A stretch of 64,000 bases of DNA from JBBDIK01 sp040880465 (GTDB lineage Bacteria; Actinomycetota; UBA4738; JBBDHU01): NCBI GenBank assembly GCA_040880465.1, contig JBBDIK010000011.1, positions 248,001 through 312,000 of the forward strand, read 5' to 3'. The first letter of the stretch is position 1; the number at the start of each line of letters is the position of its first letter. The position numbers and the translations under genes are program-made. Shown piece by piece: positions 1 through 9,238 of this stretch. The notes below the pieces were generated by a model. It did not search any database and was not told the origin of the DNA. It saw nothing but the letters and a program-made list of their open reading frames with translations.

Positions 1-1
1 G

Positions 2-794
2 CTCGCCGTCGCCGCTGCCCTCACGAGCATCGGTGATGAGGCGGGCTTCGTCGCCCTCGCGTATGTGGTGTACATGAAGACGCGGTCTCGTTCCTGGTCG
101 CCGCCGCCGTCGTCTGGACCATCCGCCGCCCGTTCCAGGAGGAACGCAGAGACAAGGACGGCCGCGAGCGCGATGGCGCTCTCGAGGGCTTCAGGTTCGT
201 CGCCCAAGACCGGGTGCTGCTGGGACTCGCGATCGCGTGGCTCCTCGTGACGATCTCGATCGACATCGCCCTCGTCGCCGACCTCCCGCTCGCCCTCGAG
301 TTCGGCGCCGGCCCGATCGGCTACGGGGCTCTGGAGGGGCTGTTCGGCGCAGGAGCTCTCGTCGGTGCCTGGTTCGCCCGTCGCCTCACGCGACGTTCCG
401 ACTGGTGGGCCCTCTTCTCCGAGACGGCACTGACGGCCGTCGGTACGGGCTGATCGCGGTCAGCCCGTGGTTCGCGGTGGCCCTCATCGTCTCGGGCGTG
501 ACCGGGATCGCGGACGCACTTGGCAGCGTCGCGGGCACGACGCTCATCCAGCGGAGTTCCGGGGATTCGATCCGGGGACGGATCTTCGCGGTCATCGGCG
601 TGATCTACCCGGCGGGGAACATCATCGCCTTCTCGATCGGGGGCCCGCTGCTCGCGGCGCACGGGCCCCGGGGGGTCTTCGCCGCCGGTGGCGTGATCGG
701 ACTCGCGGCGACCGCTGCGATGTGGCCGGTCGCCATGCGCCTACGACGCCTCGCCAACGCCCCGGTAGATGGCCCAGAACTTGCGGACGGGTGA
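2..794 (+). pseudogene. MFS transporter, broken by two frame changes and an internal loss
   Basis: Conceptual translation gives major facilitator pieces in three frames. Positions 2-85 encode a first-helix segment (LTSIGDEAGFVALAYVVY). From about 91 a second frame encodes FLVAAAVVWTIRRPF, which resembles the end of the N-terminal half, then a central loop and helices of the C-terminal half. That frame hits TGA at 451, and the protein resumes one frame over (LIAVSPWFAVALIVSG) to a stop at 792-794. A normal MFS protein has about 400 residues, so roughly helices 2-5 are missing between the first two pieces. The 3' end overlaps the convergent bicupin ORF by 54 bp. It is either a decayed gene or an assembly artefact; the upstream end lies outside the window. 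Family assignment is by general pattern only. Confidence 0.6.
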
Positions 795-1841
795 CCGGCT
801 GCGCCACACCGCACTGGAGCCGCGGGGGGTGACCAAGATATCCCCGGGGCCGACGTGATGGAGCGTTCCGTCCATCTCGGTGATGTCCACCTCGCCTTCC
901 AGGATGTATGCGACCTCGTGATACTCGTCGAGTTCCATGTTGCCTTCCTCGGGATCGCGCTGCCAGAGCCCGGTCGCGAACGTGCCGTCCGAGGAACGGA
1001 ACGTCAGCGCCTCCTCCCCGGGCGGTGCCGTGTCCTCCGACGGACGCGGCACCTCCTGCCAGTCGAACGCGGCGTCGCGAGGAAGGGCGCGGGTGCCCGG
1101 CGCCTCGGTATCCGTCTCGCAGATCGCCCAGAACTTCTTCACGTCGGTCACGCAGCGCCAGGTACCGCCGCTCCCGCGAGGCGTAACCAGAACGTCACCC
1201 CGCTCGGCACGATGCACCGTCCCGTCGGGATCGACGACCTCGACCACGCCGTCGACGATGATCGAGATCTCGTCGAAGGGTCGCGTCATCTCTCCTTCTC
1301 GAACGGGACGGCGCCAGAAGCCCGCGGTGAACCGGCCATCGTCCGACGCGAACACCTCGAAACTCTCGCCCGGCGGCGTATCGTCGCCGTCCGGCCTCGG
1401 CACCTCCTGCCAGACCAGGTCCTCGCTCGCCTTGATGACCCTGATCTCAGACATCCCTTCCCCTCCCGCTCGTGCGAATACGCTATCGAATGACGATTTT
1501 CCCAATCGCCACAGGCACCACCCCGCGAGAGCTCCGAACGAATCGATCACGAGGTCTCCCCAACCGGAATCGATCCTCACGAGCTGCTGAACCAACTCGA
1601 CCGACGCGCCGAGCCCCACGACGAACACGACCAGGACCCACTCCGGGACGCGGACCCCGGGAGTGATCCGCGAACGCGCGAACAGAAGGCCGAACACAAC
1701 CACAAGTGAGCCGCCGCCGTGGAAAAGGACGTCCAGCCGTCCATACAGCGGCCAGGGACCTGAAAAGAAGAATCCAGTGAGGATCGCTACCGCGATCAGT
1801 CCGGCGAGCGGCCACCACGGAGACGACCGCTGCGTCGCCAC
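741..1841 (-). CDS. VanZ-like membrane domain fused in frame to a bicupin protein
   Basis: One uninterrupted 366-codon frame holds two unrelated modules. Residues 1-115 form a VanZ-like membrane domain with helices near 12-28, 38-54 and 68-85 and the VanZ-type E-x-x-Q...R...D pattern (ASVELVQQLVRIDSGWGD). After a short linker, residues 130-366 are two tandem cupin repeats, each ending in a GD-x-LVTPRGS ... KFWAI pattern as in DUF861-type cupins. An internal ATG at 1454 begins the cupin part (MSEIRVIKAS) and is preceded by a good GGGAGGGGAAGGG ribosome site, so the cupin may also, or only, be made separately. The GTG start at 1841 directly abuts the argH stop, so it sits at the end of the arg operon. 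Function is unknown; a link to arginine is not evident. Confidence 0.7.
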   Translation of the reverse strand: MATQRSSPWWPLAGLIAVAILTGFFFSGPWPLYGRLDVLFHGGGSLVVVFGLLFARSRITPGVRVPEWVLVVFVVGLGASVELVQQLVRIDSGWGDLVIDSFGALAGWCLWRLGKSSFDSVFARAGGEGMSEIRVIKASEDLVWQEVPRPDGDDTPPGESFEVFASDDGRFTAGFWRRPVREGEMTRPFDEISIIVDGVVEVVDPDGTVHRAERGDVLVTPRGSGGTWRCVTDVKKFWAICETDTEAPGTRALPRDAAFDWQEVPRPSEDTAPPGEEALTFRSSDGTFATGLWQRDPEEGNMELDEYHEVAYILEGEVDITEMDGTLHHVGPGDILVTPRGSSAVWRSRSPVRKFWAIYRGVGEAS

Positions 1842-3260
1842 CTAACTCCAGGGGGTATCGACTGCCGTCTCGATCGCGTCGCACTGTTCGCGTACGCGAT
1901 CGGGGGCCGGCCCGCCGGGCATGTTCCGCGCCCGGACCGACGCGTCCGGGTCCAGGAGCGACGCACCGTCCTTGAGTCCGAACGCCGACCACCCGTCGTC
2001 ATGCAGGTCCCGCAGGCCGCGCCCCTCCTCCGCAAGCGATTTCAGTAGCTCGCCGGTCGCGCGGTGCGCCTCGCGGAACGGAACCCCCGCGATGACCAGC
2101 GCCTCCGCGATGTCGGTCGCGTACAAGCCTTCGTCCATGGAAGCTGCACGCATCGATCCGGCGTCGAACCGCAGGGTGCCGATGCAGCCGCTCAGTGCCG
2201 GGAGCACCAGCTCGAGGGTCTCCGCCGCGTCGAACACCGGCTCCTTGTCCTCCTGGAGATCCCGGTGATACCCGAGCGGCAGCCCCGCCAAGATCGTCGT
2301 CAGCGTCACCAGGTCCCCCGCGATCCGCCCGGCCTTCCCGCGCGCCAACTCGGCGACATCCGGGTTCCGCTTCTGGGGCATCATGCTGGACCCCGTGGAA
2401 TAGGCGTCATCCAGGTGAGCGAACCCGAGCGCCGGTTCGCTCCAACGCGCGACGTCGGCCGCCAGGCGCGATAGGTGAAGGGCTAAGATCGAGCACACCG
2501 ACAGGAACTCGAGCGCGAAATCGCGATCGGCGATCGCGTCGAGAGCATTATCGAACGGCCGCACGAAGCCGAGGCGTTCGGCGGTCTTCGCGGGGTCCAG
2601 GCCGAGCGTCGAGGTCGCGATCGCACCGGCCCCGAGTGGCGAAACCGAGGTGCGAGCGGACCATTGATCCAAACGCTCCAGATCGCGCAGGAGCGCGAAC
2701 GCGTGCGCGGCCAGGACGTAGCCGACGGTCACCACCTGTGCCGGCCGGTTGTGGGTGAACCCCGGCATGACCATGTCGGCCGTCTCCCGCGAACGCCGGG
2801 CGAGGGTGCGGACCAGATCCGCCGCGTCTTCAGCGATCGCGACGCCCTCTGCCAGGAGCCACAGCCGGAAGTCCGTCACGACCAGATCATTGCGAGAGCG
2901 CCCTGCGTGCAGCTTGGCGCCGAGATCCCCGAGCGCCTCCGTCACCTTGCGCTCGTGGAGCATGTGGATGTCCTCGTCCTGAACCGGGAGCTCGACGACG
3001 ATGTCGTCGTCCTCTTCTCCCCAGATCCCGCGGAGCGCTTCGACCAACGACTCGGTCTCCCCGGCCGTCAGCAGTCCTGCGTCCTGCAGCGCGTGGACGT
3101 GCGCGACGGAAGCCTCGATATCTTCGGAGGCGAAGCGGACATCGAAGTGCAGACTGACCCCGAGCGCATGTGCCTCGCCGGCGGGGCCCTTGGAGAACCG
3201 GCCGCCCCACAACGGCTTCAGTCCGCCTCCGTCGCCTGCGTCGCCCGCGGCACTGCTCAT
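1842..3260 (-). CDS. argH: Argininosuccinate lyase
   Basis: ArgH cleaves argininosuccinate to arginine and fumarate, the last step of arginine synthesis in the cytoplasm. The 472-residue protein has the family length. It carries the fumarase/lyase signature GSSMMPQKRNPD near residue 290, with the mobile-loop serine, and the N-terminal LWGGRFSKGPA motif typical of ArgH. I chose the ATG at 3260 because it overlaps the argG stop (ATGA) and precedes the conserved start of the domain; the frame stays open further upstream inside argG but in the wrong context. It is the last classical gene of the argCJBDRGH operon and should be controlled by the ArgR-dependent promoter upstream of argC. Confidence 0.97.
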   Translation of the reverse strand: MSSAAGDAGDGGGLKPLWGGRFSKGPAGEAHALGVSLHFDVRFASEDIEASVAHVHALQDAGLLTAGETESLVEALRGIWGEEDDDIVVELPVQDEDIHMLHERKVTEALGDLGAKLHAGRSRNDLVVTDFRLWLLAEGVAIAEDAADLVRTLARRSRETADMVMPGFTHNRPAQVVTVGYVLAAHAFALLRDLERLDQWSARTSVSPLGAGAIATSTLGLDPAKTAERLGFVRPFDNALDAIADRDFALEFLSVCSILALHLSRLAADVARWSEPALGFAHLDDAYSTGSSMMPQKRNPDVAELARGKAGRIAGDLVTLTTILAGLPLGYHRDLQEDKEPVFDAAETLELVLPALSGCIGTLRFDAGSMRAASMDEGLYATDIAEALVIAGVPFREAHRATGELLKSLAEEGRGLRDLHDDGWSAFGLKDGASLLDPDASVRARNMPGGPAPDRVREQCDAIETAVDTPWS

Positions 3261-4453
3261 GGTCGCGGCTTCTGCTTGGCGGACCACGTCTTCAGCGACA
3301 AACCCCACAGCCGGACGAAGCCCTCGGCGTGCGCGTGATCGAATGAATCCTCGGCCCCGTACGTCGCGAGCCCCTCGTCGTAGAGCGCCAGGTCCGAACG
3401 GCGACCGACAACCATCATGGTCCCCGGGTTGTACTGCAGCCTCACTTCGCCGGTCACGTTCTCCTGCGTCGAATCGATGAACCCGTTCAACGCCTGCATC
3501 AGCGGCGAGAACCACTGTCCGTCGTAGACGAGTTCCGAGAACCGCGTCTCGATGATCGGCTTGAAATGGCTCACTTCGCGCTCGAGATTGAGGTCCTCGA
3601 GCGCCTGGTGGGCCACGATCAACGAGAGCCCGCCGGGGACCTCGTAGACCTCCCGCGACTTGATGCCGACGCGACGGTTCTCGATCATGTCGATCCGTCC
3701 GTATCCGTAGGCGCCCGCGACGTCATCGACCCGTCGGACGATCTCGGCCAGCGAGAGCTGCTCGCCGTCCAGGGAAACCGGAACGCCGCGCTCGAAAGCC
3801 AGCATGATCTCCGCCGGCTCGCTTGGGCGCTTCTCCGGCGGGGCGGTGCGCGCGAACGCATCCTCCGGCGGAGGGTTCCACGGGTCCTCGATCGGTCCGC
3901 ACTCGCAGCAACGACCCCACATGTTCTCGTCGATCGAGTAGGAGCCCGCGACCGGCGAGACCGGGATGCCCCACTCGTCCGCCCACGCCAGAGCCTGTTC
4001 GCGCGAGATCTGCGCCTCACGCATCGGCGCGATGATCTGCAGATCGGGCGCCTGCACGCTGAACGTCAGCTCGAACCGAACCTGGTCGTTGCCCTTGCCC
4101 GTGCAGCCGTGCGCCACCGCGTCTGCACCGACCTCGCGGGCGACTGCGACGATCTCGTCGGCGATCAGCGGCCGCGAGAGTCCGGCAACCAAGGGATACT
4201 TGCCCTCGTACAGGGCGTTCGCCTTGATCGCGCGCGAGAGGAACTCGTTCGCGAACCGGTCTTTTGCGTCGACGACACGGACCTCGGCGGCGCCGGCGAT
4301 CTCGCCGCGCGCGCGCACCTGATCCCAGTCCTCGACCTGCCCGATGTCCACCGCGATCGCGTAGACCTCGTCGAACCCACGGTCCTGCTTGAGCCAGCGA
4401 ACCGCAACCGAGGTGTCCAGGCCGCCCGAATACGCAAGTACGACGCGCTTCAT
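3257..4453 (-). CDS. argG: Argininosuccinate synthase
   Basis: ArgG joins citrulline and aspartate with ATP to form argininosuccinate. The N-terminal PP-loop SGGLDTS at residues 9-15 binds ATP, and the later GCTGKGNDQVRFE motif binds citrulline and aspartate. The 398-residue length matches type I enzymes. Its ATG overlaps the argR stop and its TGA overlaps the argH start, both as ATGA, so translation is probably coupled. Because citrulline is its substrate, the cell needs an ornithine carbamoyltransferase, which this cluster does not encode. Confidence 0.98.
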   Translation of the reverse strand: MKRVVLAYSGGLDTSVAVRWLKQDRGFDEVYAIAVDIGQVEDWDQVRARGEIAGAAEVRVVDAKDRFANEFLSRAIKANALYEGKYPLVAGLSRPLIADEIVAVAREVGADAVAHGCTGKGNDQVRFELTFSVQAPDLQIIAPMREAQISREQALAWADEWGIPVSPVAGSYSIDENMWGRCCECGPIEDPWNPPPEDAFARTAPPEKRPSEPAEIMLAFERGVPVSLDGEQLSLAEIVRRVDDVAGAYGYGRIDMIENRRVGIKSREVYEVPGGLSLIVAHQALEDLNLEREVSHFKPIIETRFSELVYDGQWFSPLMQALNGFIDSTQENVTGEVRLQYNPGTMMVVGRRSDLALYDEGLATYGAEDSFDHAHAEGFVRLWGLSLKTWSAKQKPRP

Positions 4454-4911
4454 CTTCCGTTCTCCTCCATGATCTCGTGCAACACGTCCATGACTTCCTT
4501 CCCGCTCAGGTCGTCGCGCGCCACGACCATGATGGTGTTGTCGCCCGCCACCGTTCCCGCGATCTCCTCGAGGGGCGTGCGGTCGATCCCTTCGGCGAGG
4601 AGGTGTGCAGCGCCGGGGGGCGTGGCGACGACCAGCAGGTTCGCCGACGGCGTCATCGTCACCGCGAATTCGCGCAGCAGATGCCGCAGCGTCTGCCGGT
4701 GCCCGTTCTGCTGTGTCTCTCCGGGAACCACGTACCGAACCCCCGCGTGATCGTGGATACGAGCGAGGCCGAGTTCCTCGATGTCCCGCGAGATGGTCGA
4801 CTGCGTAGCCTCGAGACCCCGCTCCGCGAGCCGAGCCCGGATCTCCTCCTGACTCGAGCAGCGTTCGCGCGACACCAGCTCGAGGATGGCCTGCTGGCGC
4901 CGCGCCTTCAC
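4450..4911 (-). CDS. argR: Arginine repressor ArgR
   Basis: This 153-residue protein has the ArgR layout: an N-terminal winged helix (residues 1-70) with the recognition segment ATQSTISRDIEELG, then a C-terminal oligomerisation and arginine-binding domain with GDNTIMVVARD. Arginine-bound hexamers bind ARG boxes and repress the arg genes. The GTG start at 4911 overlaps the argD TGA (GTGA) and directly precedes the conserved KARRQQAILELV; the longer open frame upstream has no family similarity. A matching operator lies before argC, so the operon is likely autoregulated. Confidence 0.96.
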   Translation of the reverse strand: MKARRQQAILELVSRERCSSQEEIRARLAERGLEATQSTISRDIEELGLARIHDHAGVRYVVPGETQQNGHRQTLRHLLREFAVTMTPSANLLVVATPPGAAHLLAEGIDRTPLEEIAGTVAGDNTIMVVARDDLSGKEVMDVLHEIMEENGR

Positions 4912-6098
4912 GGTCGGCCCCCCGAAACGCGAGTGATGGCCGCAGCCAGCTTGTCGACGGCGGTGTCCACGTCCTGGTCGTCGATGATCAGGGGCGGCGT
5001 CAAGCGCACCACGTCGGGACTCGCGGTCGTCGCCAGCATCCCGTCGGCGATCAACTCGAGAGTGACCTGGTTGGCGATGTCGTCCACCAGCCCGATGCCG
5101 ATCAGCAATCCGCGACCACGCACCTCGGTCAGCACCGGACTCCCCTCGAGGGCAGCGCGGACCCCTTGCTGGATCCGCTCCCCTTGCTTGGTCGCGTTCT
5201 CGAGCAGCCCGTCGCGCTCGATCGTGTCGAAGACGGCGAGCGCCGCCGCGCACACCACCGGGCCGCCGCCGAACGTCGACGCATGATCACCGGGTTCGAA
5301 CGCGAGGTCGGCCCGCGCGACGGAGGCCCCTATGGGCAGGCCTCCACCGAGGCCCTTGGCCAGGCTGATGACGTCCGGCTGCACCTCGGAGAGCGACGAC
5401 GCACGCCAAGCCCCGCACCTGCCTACACCGGTCTGCACCTCGTCGGCGATCAACAGCGCACCTCGCTCTTGCGTCAGCTCGCGGACGGCCCGCAAGTATC
5501 CGGCCGAGAGCGGCTTGACCCCGCCCTCGCCGAGGACCGGCTCGAGCAGTACGCCGGCAGTCTGCTCGGTCAGCTTGGCGCCCAGCGAATCCAGATCCTC
5601 GGGGACCACGAAGTCGAACCAGTCGACCAAGGGCTCGAAATCCTTGCGCTTGGACGGCTGGCCCGTCGCGGCCAACGTCGACGCGGTCCGCCCGTGGAAC
5701 GAGCCCTCCAACGCGATGATCGTCTTCCGCCCGCGGGCGAGTCCCCATTTGCGGACCAGCTTGATGCTCGCCTCGTTCGCCTCGGCTCCGGAATTCGCGA
5801 AGAACACCTGCGCCTCGCCCATCGCCATCGTCTCGACGATACGTGCCGCCAGATCCGCCTGCGGCTGGGTGAAGTACAGGTTCGACACCATGGTGAGCAT
5901 GTCGAGCTGGGCGTGCACGGCCTCCCGCCACGCGGGATGCGAGTGTCCGAGCGGCACCGTCGCGATCCCGCCGGCGAAGTCCAGGTACTCGCGGCCCTCG
6001 TCGTCCCACACGCGGGTTCCCTCACCGCGGACCAGCGAGAGTGGGTACCGCCCGTAGGTCGGCATCACGAAGGGCTCGCGCGAGCGAACGTCGGTCAC
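4908..6098 (-). CDS. argD: Acetylornithine aminotransferase
   Basis: A class III PLP-dependent aminotransferase of 396 residues that converts N-acetylglutamate semialdehyde to N-acetylornithine using glutamate. Seen directly: the GAEANEA phosphate-binding segment, SFHGRT, the LIADEVQTG motif with the pyridine-ring aspartate, and SLAKGLGGG with the Schiff-base lysine at about residue 248. The GTG start at 6098 overlaps the argB stop as GTGA. Homology alone cannot exclude a dual role in lysine synthesis (N-succinyl-diaminopimelate aminotransferase), but the operon context favours arginine. Confidence 0.95.
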   Translation of the reverse strand: MTDVRSREPFVMPTYGRYPLSLVRGEGTRVWDDEGREYLDFAGGIATVPLGHSHPAWREAVHAQLDMLTMVSNLYFTQPQADLAARIVETMAMGEAQVFFANSGAEANEASIKLVRKWGLARGRKTIIALEGSFHGRTASTLAATGQPSKRKDFEPLVDWFDFVVPEDLDSLGAKLTEQTAGVLLEPVLGEGGVKPLSAGYLRAVRELTQERGALLIADEVQTGVGRCGAWRASSLSEVQPDVISLAKGLGGGLPIGASVARADLAFEPGDHASTFGGGPVVCAAALAVFDTIERDGLLENATKQGERIQQGVRAALEGSPVLTEVRGRGLLIGIGLVDDIANQVTLELIADGMLATTASPDVVRLTPPLIIDDQDVDTAVDKLAAAITRVSGGRP

Positions 6099-6982
6099 GC
6101 GTCCTCCTCAACCGAGACGTCTGGCGTGATCATGGTCCCGACGCCCTCCGGCGTGAACAGTTCGAGGACGAGCGAATGCTCGACGCGACCGTCGATCATG
6201 TGGACACGGCGCACGCCTTCCTTCAGCGCGCGGACGCAGCTCTCCAGCTTCGGGACCATGCCACCGTCGACGGCGCCGCTGGTGGTCAGATCGAGCGCAT
6301 CCTGGGCGCCGAGTTCGGTCATCAGCTCCCCGTCCCCGCCGATCAGTCCGGGGACGTCGCTGATGAACACGAGCTTGTCCGCGCCCAAACCGATGGCCAA
6401 TTCCGCCGCAGCCAGGTCGGCGTTCACGTTGAAGGTCTGGCCGTGTTCGTCGGTCGCGATCGACGCGATGACCGGGACGAAATCGTGCATCACGTCCTCG
6501 ACGACCTTGGGCTTGACGCCGACCATCTCGCCCACGAACCCGAGCTCGGGATCCTTCTGTTTCGCGAGCATCAGGCCACCGTCGACCCCTGACATGCCGA
6601 CCGCCGGAACCCCGCCCGCCTCAAGCAGCGCGACTATGTCGGTGTTGATCTTGCCCGCGAGCACCATCGTCGCCACGTCGAGCGTCTCCTGATCAGTGAC
6701 GCGCAACCCGCCGATGAACTTCGTCTTCAGGCCCATCTTCGAGGAGACCTCGGTGAGCTGGGGCCCTCCTCCGTGCACGACCACCGGGATGATGCCGGCG
6801 TAGGACAGCAGCGCGATGTCCTTCACGAACGGCTTCGCCAGCGCGGCTTCGGCCATCGCGGCGCCGCCGTACTTGATGACGATGACCTTGCCGTAGTGCT
6901 CCTTCATGTATGGCAGCGCCTCGAGCAAGATGCGGGCCTTGGCGACGGTGCGCTGCCGGATCTGGGGTGGGTACTCGGGCAC
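6095..6982 (-). CDS. argB: Acetylglutamate kinase
   Basis: ArgB phosphorylates N-acetylglutamate, usually the arginine-feedback-inhibited step. The 295-residue sequence has the amino-acid kinase fold: VIKYGGAAM near the N-terminus (ATP site lysine), the VVVHGGGPQ glycine loop, and the nucleotide-proximal FISDVPGLIGGDGE segment. An N-terminal extension of about 30 residues before the kinase core (ILLEALPYMKEHYGK) is typical of arginine-sensitive hexameric forms. The GTG start at 6982 is preceded by AGGAGGAACC, part of which is the argJ stop codon TAG, giving an 8-nt gap between the genes. Confidence 0.97.
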   Translation of the reverse strand: MPEYPPQIRQRTVAKARILLEALPYMKEHYGKVIVIKYGGAAMAEAALAKPFVKDIALLSYAGIIPVVVHGGGPQLTEVSSKMGLKTKFIGGLRVTDQETLDVATMVLAGKINTDIVALLEAGGVPAVGMSGVDGGLMLAKQKDPELGFVGEMVGVKPKVVEDVMHDFVPVIASIATDEHGQTFNVNADLAAAELAIGLGADKLVFISDVPGLIGGDGELMTELGAQDALDLTTSGAVDGGMVPKLESCVRALKEGVRRVHMIDGRVEHSLVLELFTPEGVGTMITPDVSVEEDA

Positions 6983-6990
6983 GGTTCCTC

Positions 6991-8175
6991 CTAGGTCGTG
7001 TAATCCGCGTTGATCTTCACGTAGTCGTACGAAAGGTCACAGCCGATCGCGCGCGCGTTCGCAGGACCGCCCCCGCAATCGACACGCACGCTGATCTCGT
7101 CCTGCTTGACCACGATGTGGGCAGCGGCGTCGTCGTAGCTCGCCGCCATCGATGTTCCGTCCATCACCATCACGTCGCCGAGCCACACGCGGACCTTCGT
7201 TGGGTCGAACCGCGCACCGGATGACCCGATGGCCTGGACGAGGCGTCCTGGGTTCGGATCCGCGCCGAAGATCGCGGTCTTCACGAGGACCGAGTTCGCG
7301 ATCGCCTTCGCGATGACCTGCGCATCGTCGTTGCTACGAGCCCGGACGACGTCCACCAACAGGACCTTAGTTCCTCCTTCGGCGTCGGCGGCCATCTGGT
7401 ACGCCAGTGAGTCGCCCATCTCGCGGAACGCCGAGGCCAAGTCGTTCCACTCCTTGGAGCCGGTTCCGACCTTCGGACCGCCGGCGGCACCGGAGGCCAG
7501 CACCAGGACGGTGTCATTCGTGCTGGTACATCCGTCGATCGTGAGTTGCTCGAACGCCGGTTTGAGCGCCGTCTTGGCCAGCATCCGGAGGGCGGCGGTA
7601 CTCAGGAGCGCGTCGGTCGTGAAGAACACGAGCATGGTGGCCAGATCCAGCTTGGGTTCGACCATGGCCGCCCCCTTACCGCATGCGCCGACGCGGTACG
7701 GACCGACCTCGGCTTGCGCCTCCTTGACGACCGTGTCGGTCGTGCAGATCGCCTCGGCGAACCGCGCCCCGCCGTCAGCAGCCAGACCGGCGACGAGCTC
7801 GGGCATGGCGTCCTGGATCTTGCCCGTGTCCATCGTCCCGCCGATGACACCGGTCGATGCCGCGAGGATGTCATCCGGCTCGGCGCCCAGCGCGGCGGCG
7901 GCGGATGCGGTCGTCAAGAGCGCATCGAAGTCACCCTGGTCACCGCGGTTAGCGTTCGCGTTCCCGCTGTTGACCAGGACGGCACGGGCCGTCGGCTGCT
8001 GGAGACGCTGCCGGGTCAGGTTCACGGGCGCGGCGGAGAAGACGTTGGTAGTGAACATCCCGGCAGCGGCTGCGGAGCCGTCTGCGGCGAGAAGGCCGAG
8101 GTCGGGCCGCCCACTGGGCTTGAGTCCCGCCGTCACTCCGTTGGCGGTGAACCCCGCGGGGAACGTGACGCTCAT
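6991..8175 (-). CDS. argJ: Bifunctional ornithine acetyltransferase / N-acetylglutamate synthase
   Basis: ArgJ recycles the acetyl group from N-acetylornithine to glutamate and may also make N-acetylglutamate from acetyl-CoA. It is synthesised as a precursor that cleaves itself before a nucleophilic threonine. Here the site reads KGAAMVEPKLDLATML, placing the nucleophile at Thr180 after Ala179; the stretch is slightly longer than the usual MI-x-PN-x-ATML form. The protein has 394 residues, the usual length. I chose the ATG at 8175, which overlaps the argC stop (ATGA), over a longer frame running back through argC. Whether it is mono- or bifunctional cannot be read from sequence. Confidence 0.95.
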   Translation of the reverse strand: MSVTFPAGFTANGVTAGLKPSGRPDLGLLAADGSAAAAGMFTTNVFSAAPVNLTRQRLQQPTARAVLVNSGNANANRGDQGDFDALLTTASAAAALGAEPDDILAASTGVIGGTMDTGKIQDAMPELVAGLAADGGARFAEAICTTDTVVKEAQAEVGPYRVGACGKGAAMVEPKLDLATMLVFFTTDALLSTAALRMLAKTALKPAFEQLTIDGCTSTNDTVLVLASGAAGGPKVGTGSKEWNDLASAFREMGDSLAYQMAADAEGGTKVLLVDVVRARSNDDAQVIAKAIANSVLVKTAIFGADPNPGRLVQAIGSSGARFDPTKVRVWLGDVMVMDGTSMAASYDDAAAHIVVKQDEISVRVDCGGGPANARAIGCDLSYDYVKINADYTT

Positions 8176-9236
8176 GGGTATACCCCGACAGACGACAGCC
8201 CGGCCGTCTCCGCAAGCCCGTGCATCAAGTTGAAGTTCTGGATCGCCTGGCCGGCGGCACCCTTGATGAGGTTGTCGAGCGCGCCGACCACGATCACCGT
8301 TCCCGTCCGGGGGTCCATCGCGGCGTGCAGTTCGATCAGATTGGAGCCGACGGAGCGCTTGGTATCGGCCATCTCGCCGGCTGGGAGGACCCGCACGAAC
8401 GGCGCGTCGGCATACGCCGCGACGAGCACCTCCGTCAGCGACTCCGTCGTGACGCCGTCTCCGGTTGCGCGCGCGTATGAGGTACACAGCACCCCGCGGA
8501 CCGACGGAACGAGGTGCGGGACGAAGATGACGCGAGGGCTCGCGCCGGTCACCGCGTTGAGGACGTGTTCGAATTCAGGGGTGTGCTGGTGCCCAGGGAA
8601 GCGGTACGGACGAACGCTGTCGCTCGAGACGACGTACGAGGTCGCTTCGCTCGCGCCGCGTCCGGCGCCGGACAGCCCTGATTTCCCGTCGACCTGGATC
8701 ACGTCGCCCTCGATCAGCCCCTCCTTGAGCAGCGGCGCGAGCCCCAAGATGGCCGTCGTCGTGTAGCAGCCGGGGTTGGCGATCAGCTCGGCATCGCGGA
8801 TCGTGTCGGCGAACCACTCGGGCAGCCCGTACACCGCCTTCTCGAGCCAGGCGGGCGCGGGATGCTCGAAGCCGTACCACTCGGGATAGCGATCGGCCGG
8901 AAGCCGGAAGTCGCCGGAGATGTCGATGACGCGCCGGCCGTTCTCGACGAGCTCGGGAGCAAGGTCCTTGGCATGGCCGTTCGGGAGCGCGAGGAACACG
9001 ACGTCGGCAGCGTCGGTCGCTGCCTCAACCGACAGCTCCCCGAGCGGAGCGGCCACGCGGCCGGCGAGGTGCGGATGTATCTGGTCCAGGCTCCGCTGAG
9101 CCGCATCTCGAACCCCGAGATACCTGAGGTCGGCCGAGGGGTGGCCGATGAGCAGCCTGACGAGTTCGCCGCCCGTGTACCCGGAGGCACCGAGGACGGC
9201 GACGGAGACGCTGGAAGGAACCCCGTGTTCGGCCAT
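8172..9236 (-). CDS. argC: N-acetyl-gamma-glutamyl-phosphate reductase
   Basis: ArgC reduces N-acetylglutamyl phosphate with NADPH. Visible features are the nucleotide-binding GASGYTGGEL near residue 16, the catalytic cysteine in NPGCYTT (about Cys157), and the PFVPHL-like stretch (RVIFVPHLVPSVRG) of the C-terminal domain. The frame is open to a GTG at 9254, but I start at the ATG at 9236. A near-consensus promoter (TTGACA, 17-nt spacer, CATAAT) ends nine bases before this ATG, and the GTG would fall in the spacer and so be untranscribed. The mRNA would then be leaderless or nearly so. First gene of the arg operon. Confidence 0.95.
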   Translation of the reverse strand: MAEHGVPSSVSVAVLGASGYTGGELVRLLIGHPSADLRYLGVRDAAQRSLDQIHPHLAGRVAAPLGELSVEAATDAADVVFLALPNGHAKDLAPELVENGRRVIDISGDFRLPADRYPEWYGFEHPAPAWLEKAVYGLPEWFADTIRDAELIANPGCYTTTAILGLAPLLKEGLIEGDVIQVDGKSGLSGAGRGASEATSYVVSSDSVRPYRFPGHQHTPEFEHVLNAVTGASPRVIFVPHLVPSVRGVLCTSYARATGDGVTTESLTEVLVAAYADAPFVRVLPAGEMADTKRSVGSNLIELHAAMDPRTGTVIVVGALDNLIKGAAGQAIQNFNLMHGLAETAGLSSVGVYP

Positions 9237-9238
9237 GG

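Noticed and set aside
5166..6692. A 508-codon plus-strand frame over argD/argB
   Set aside because: Antisense shadow of two strongly conserved enzymes; no ribosome site or recognisable domain.
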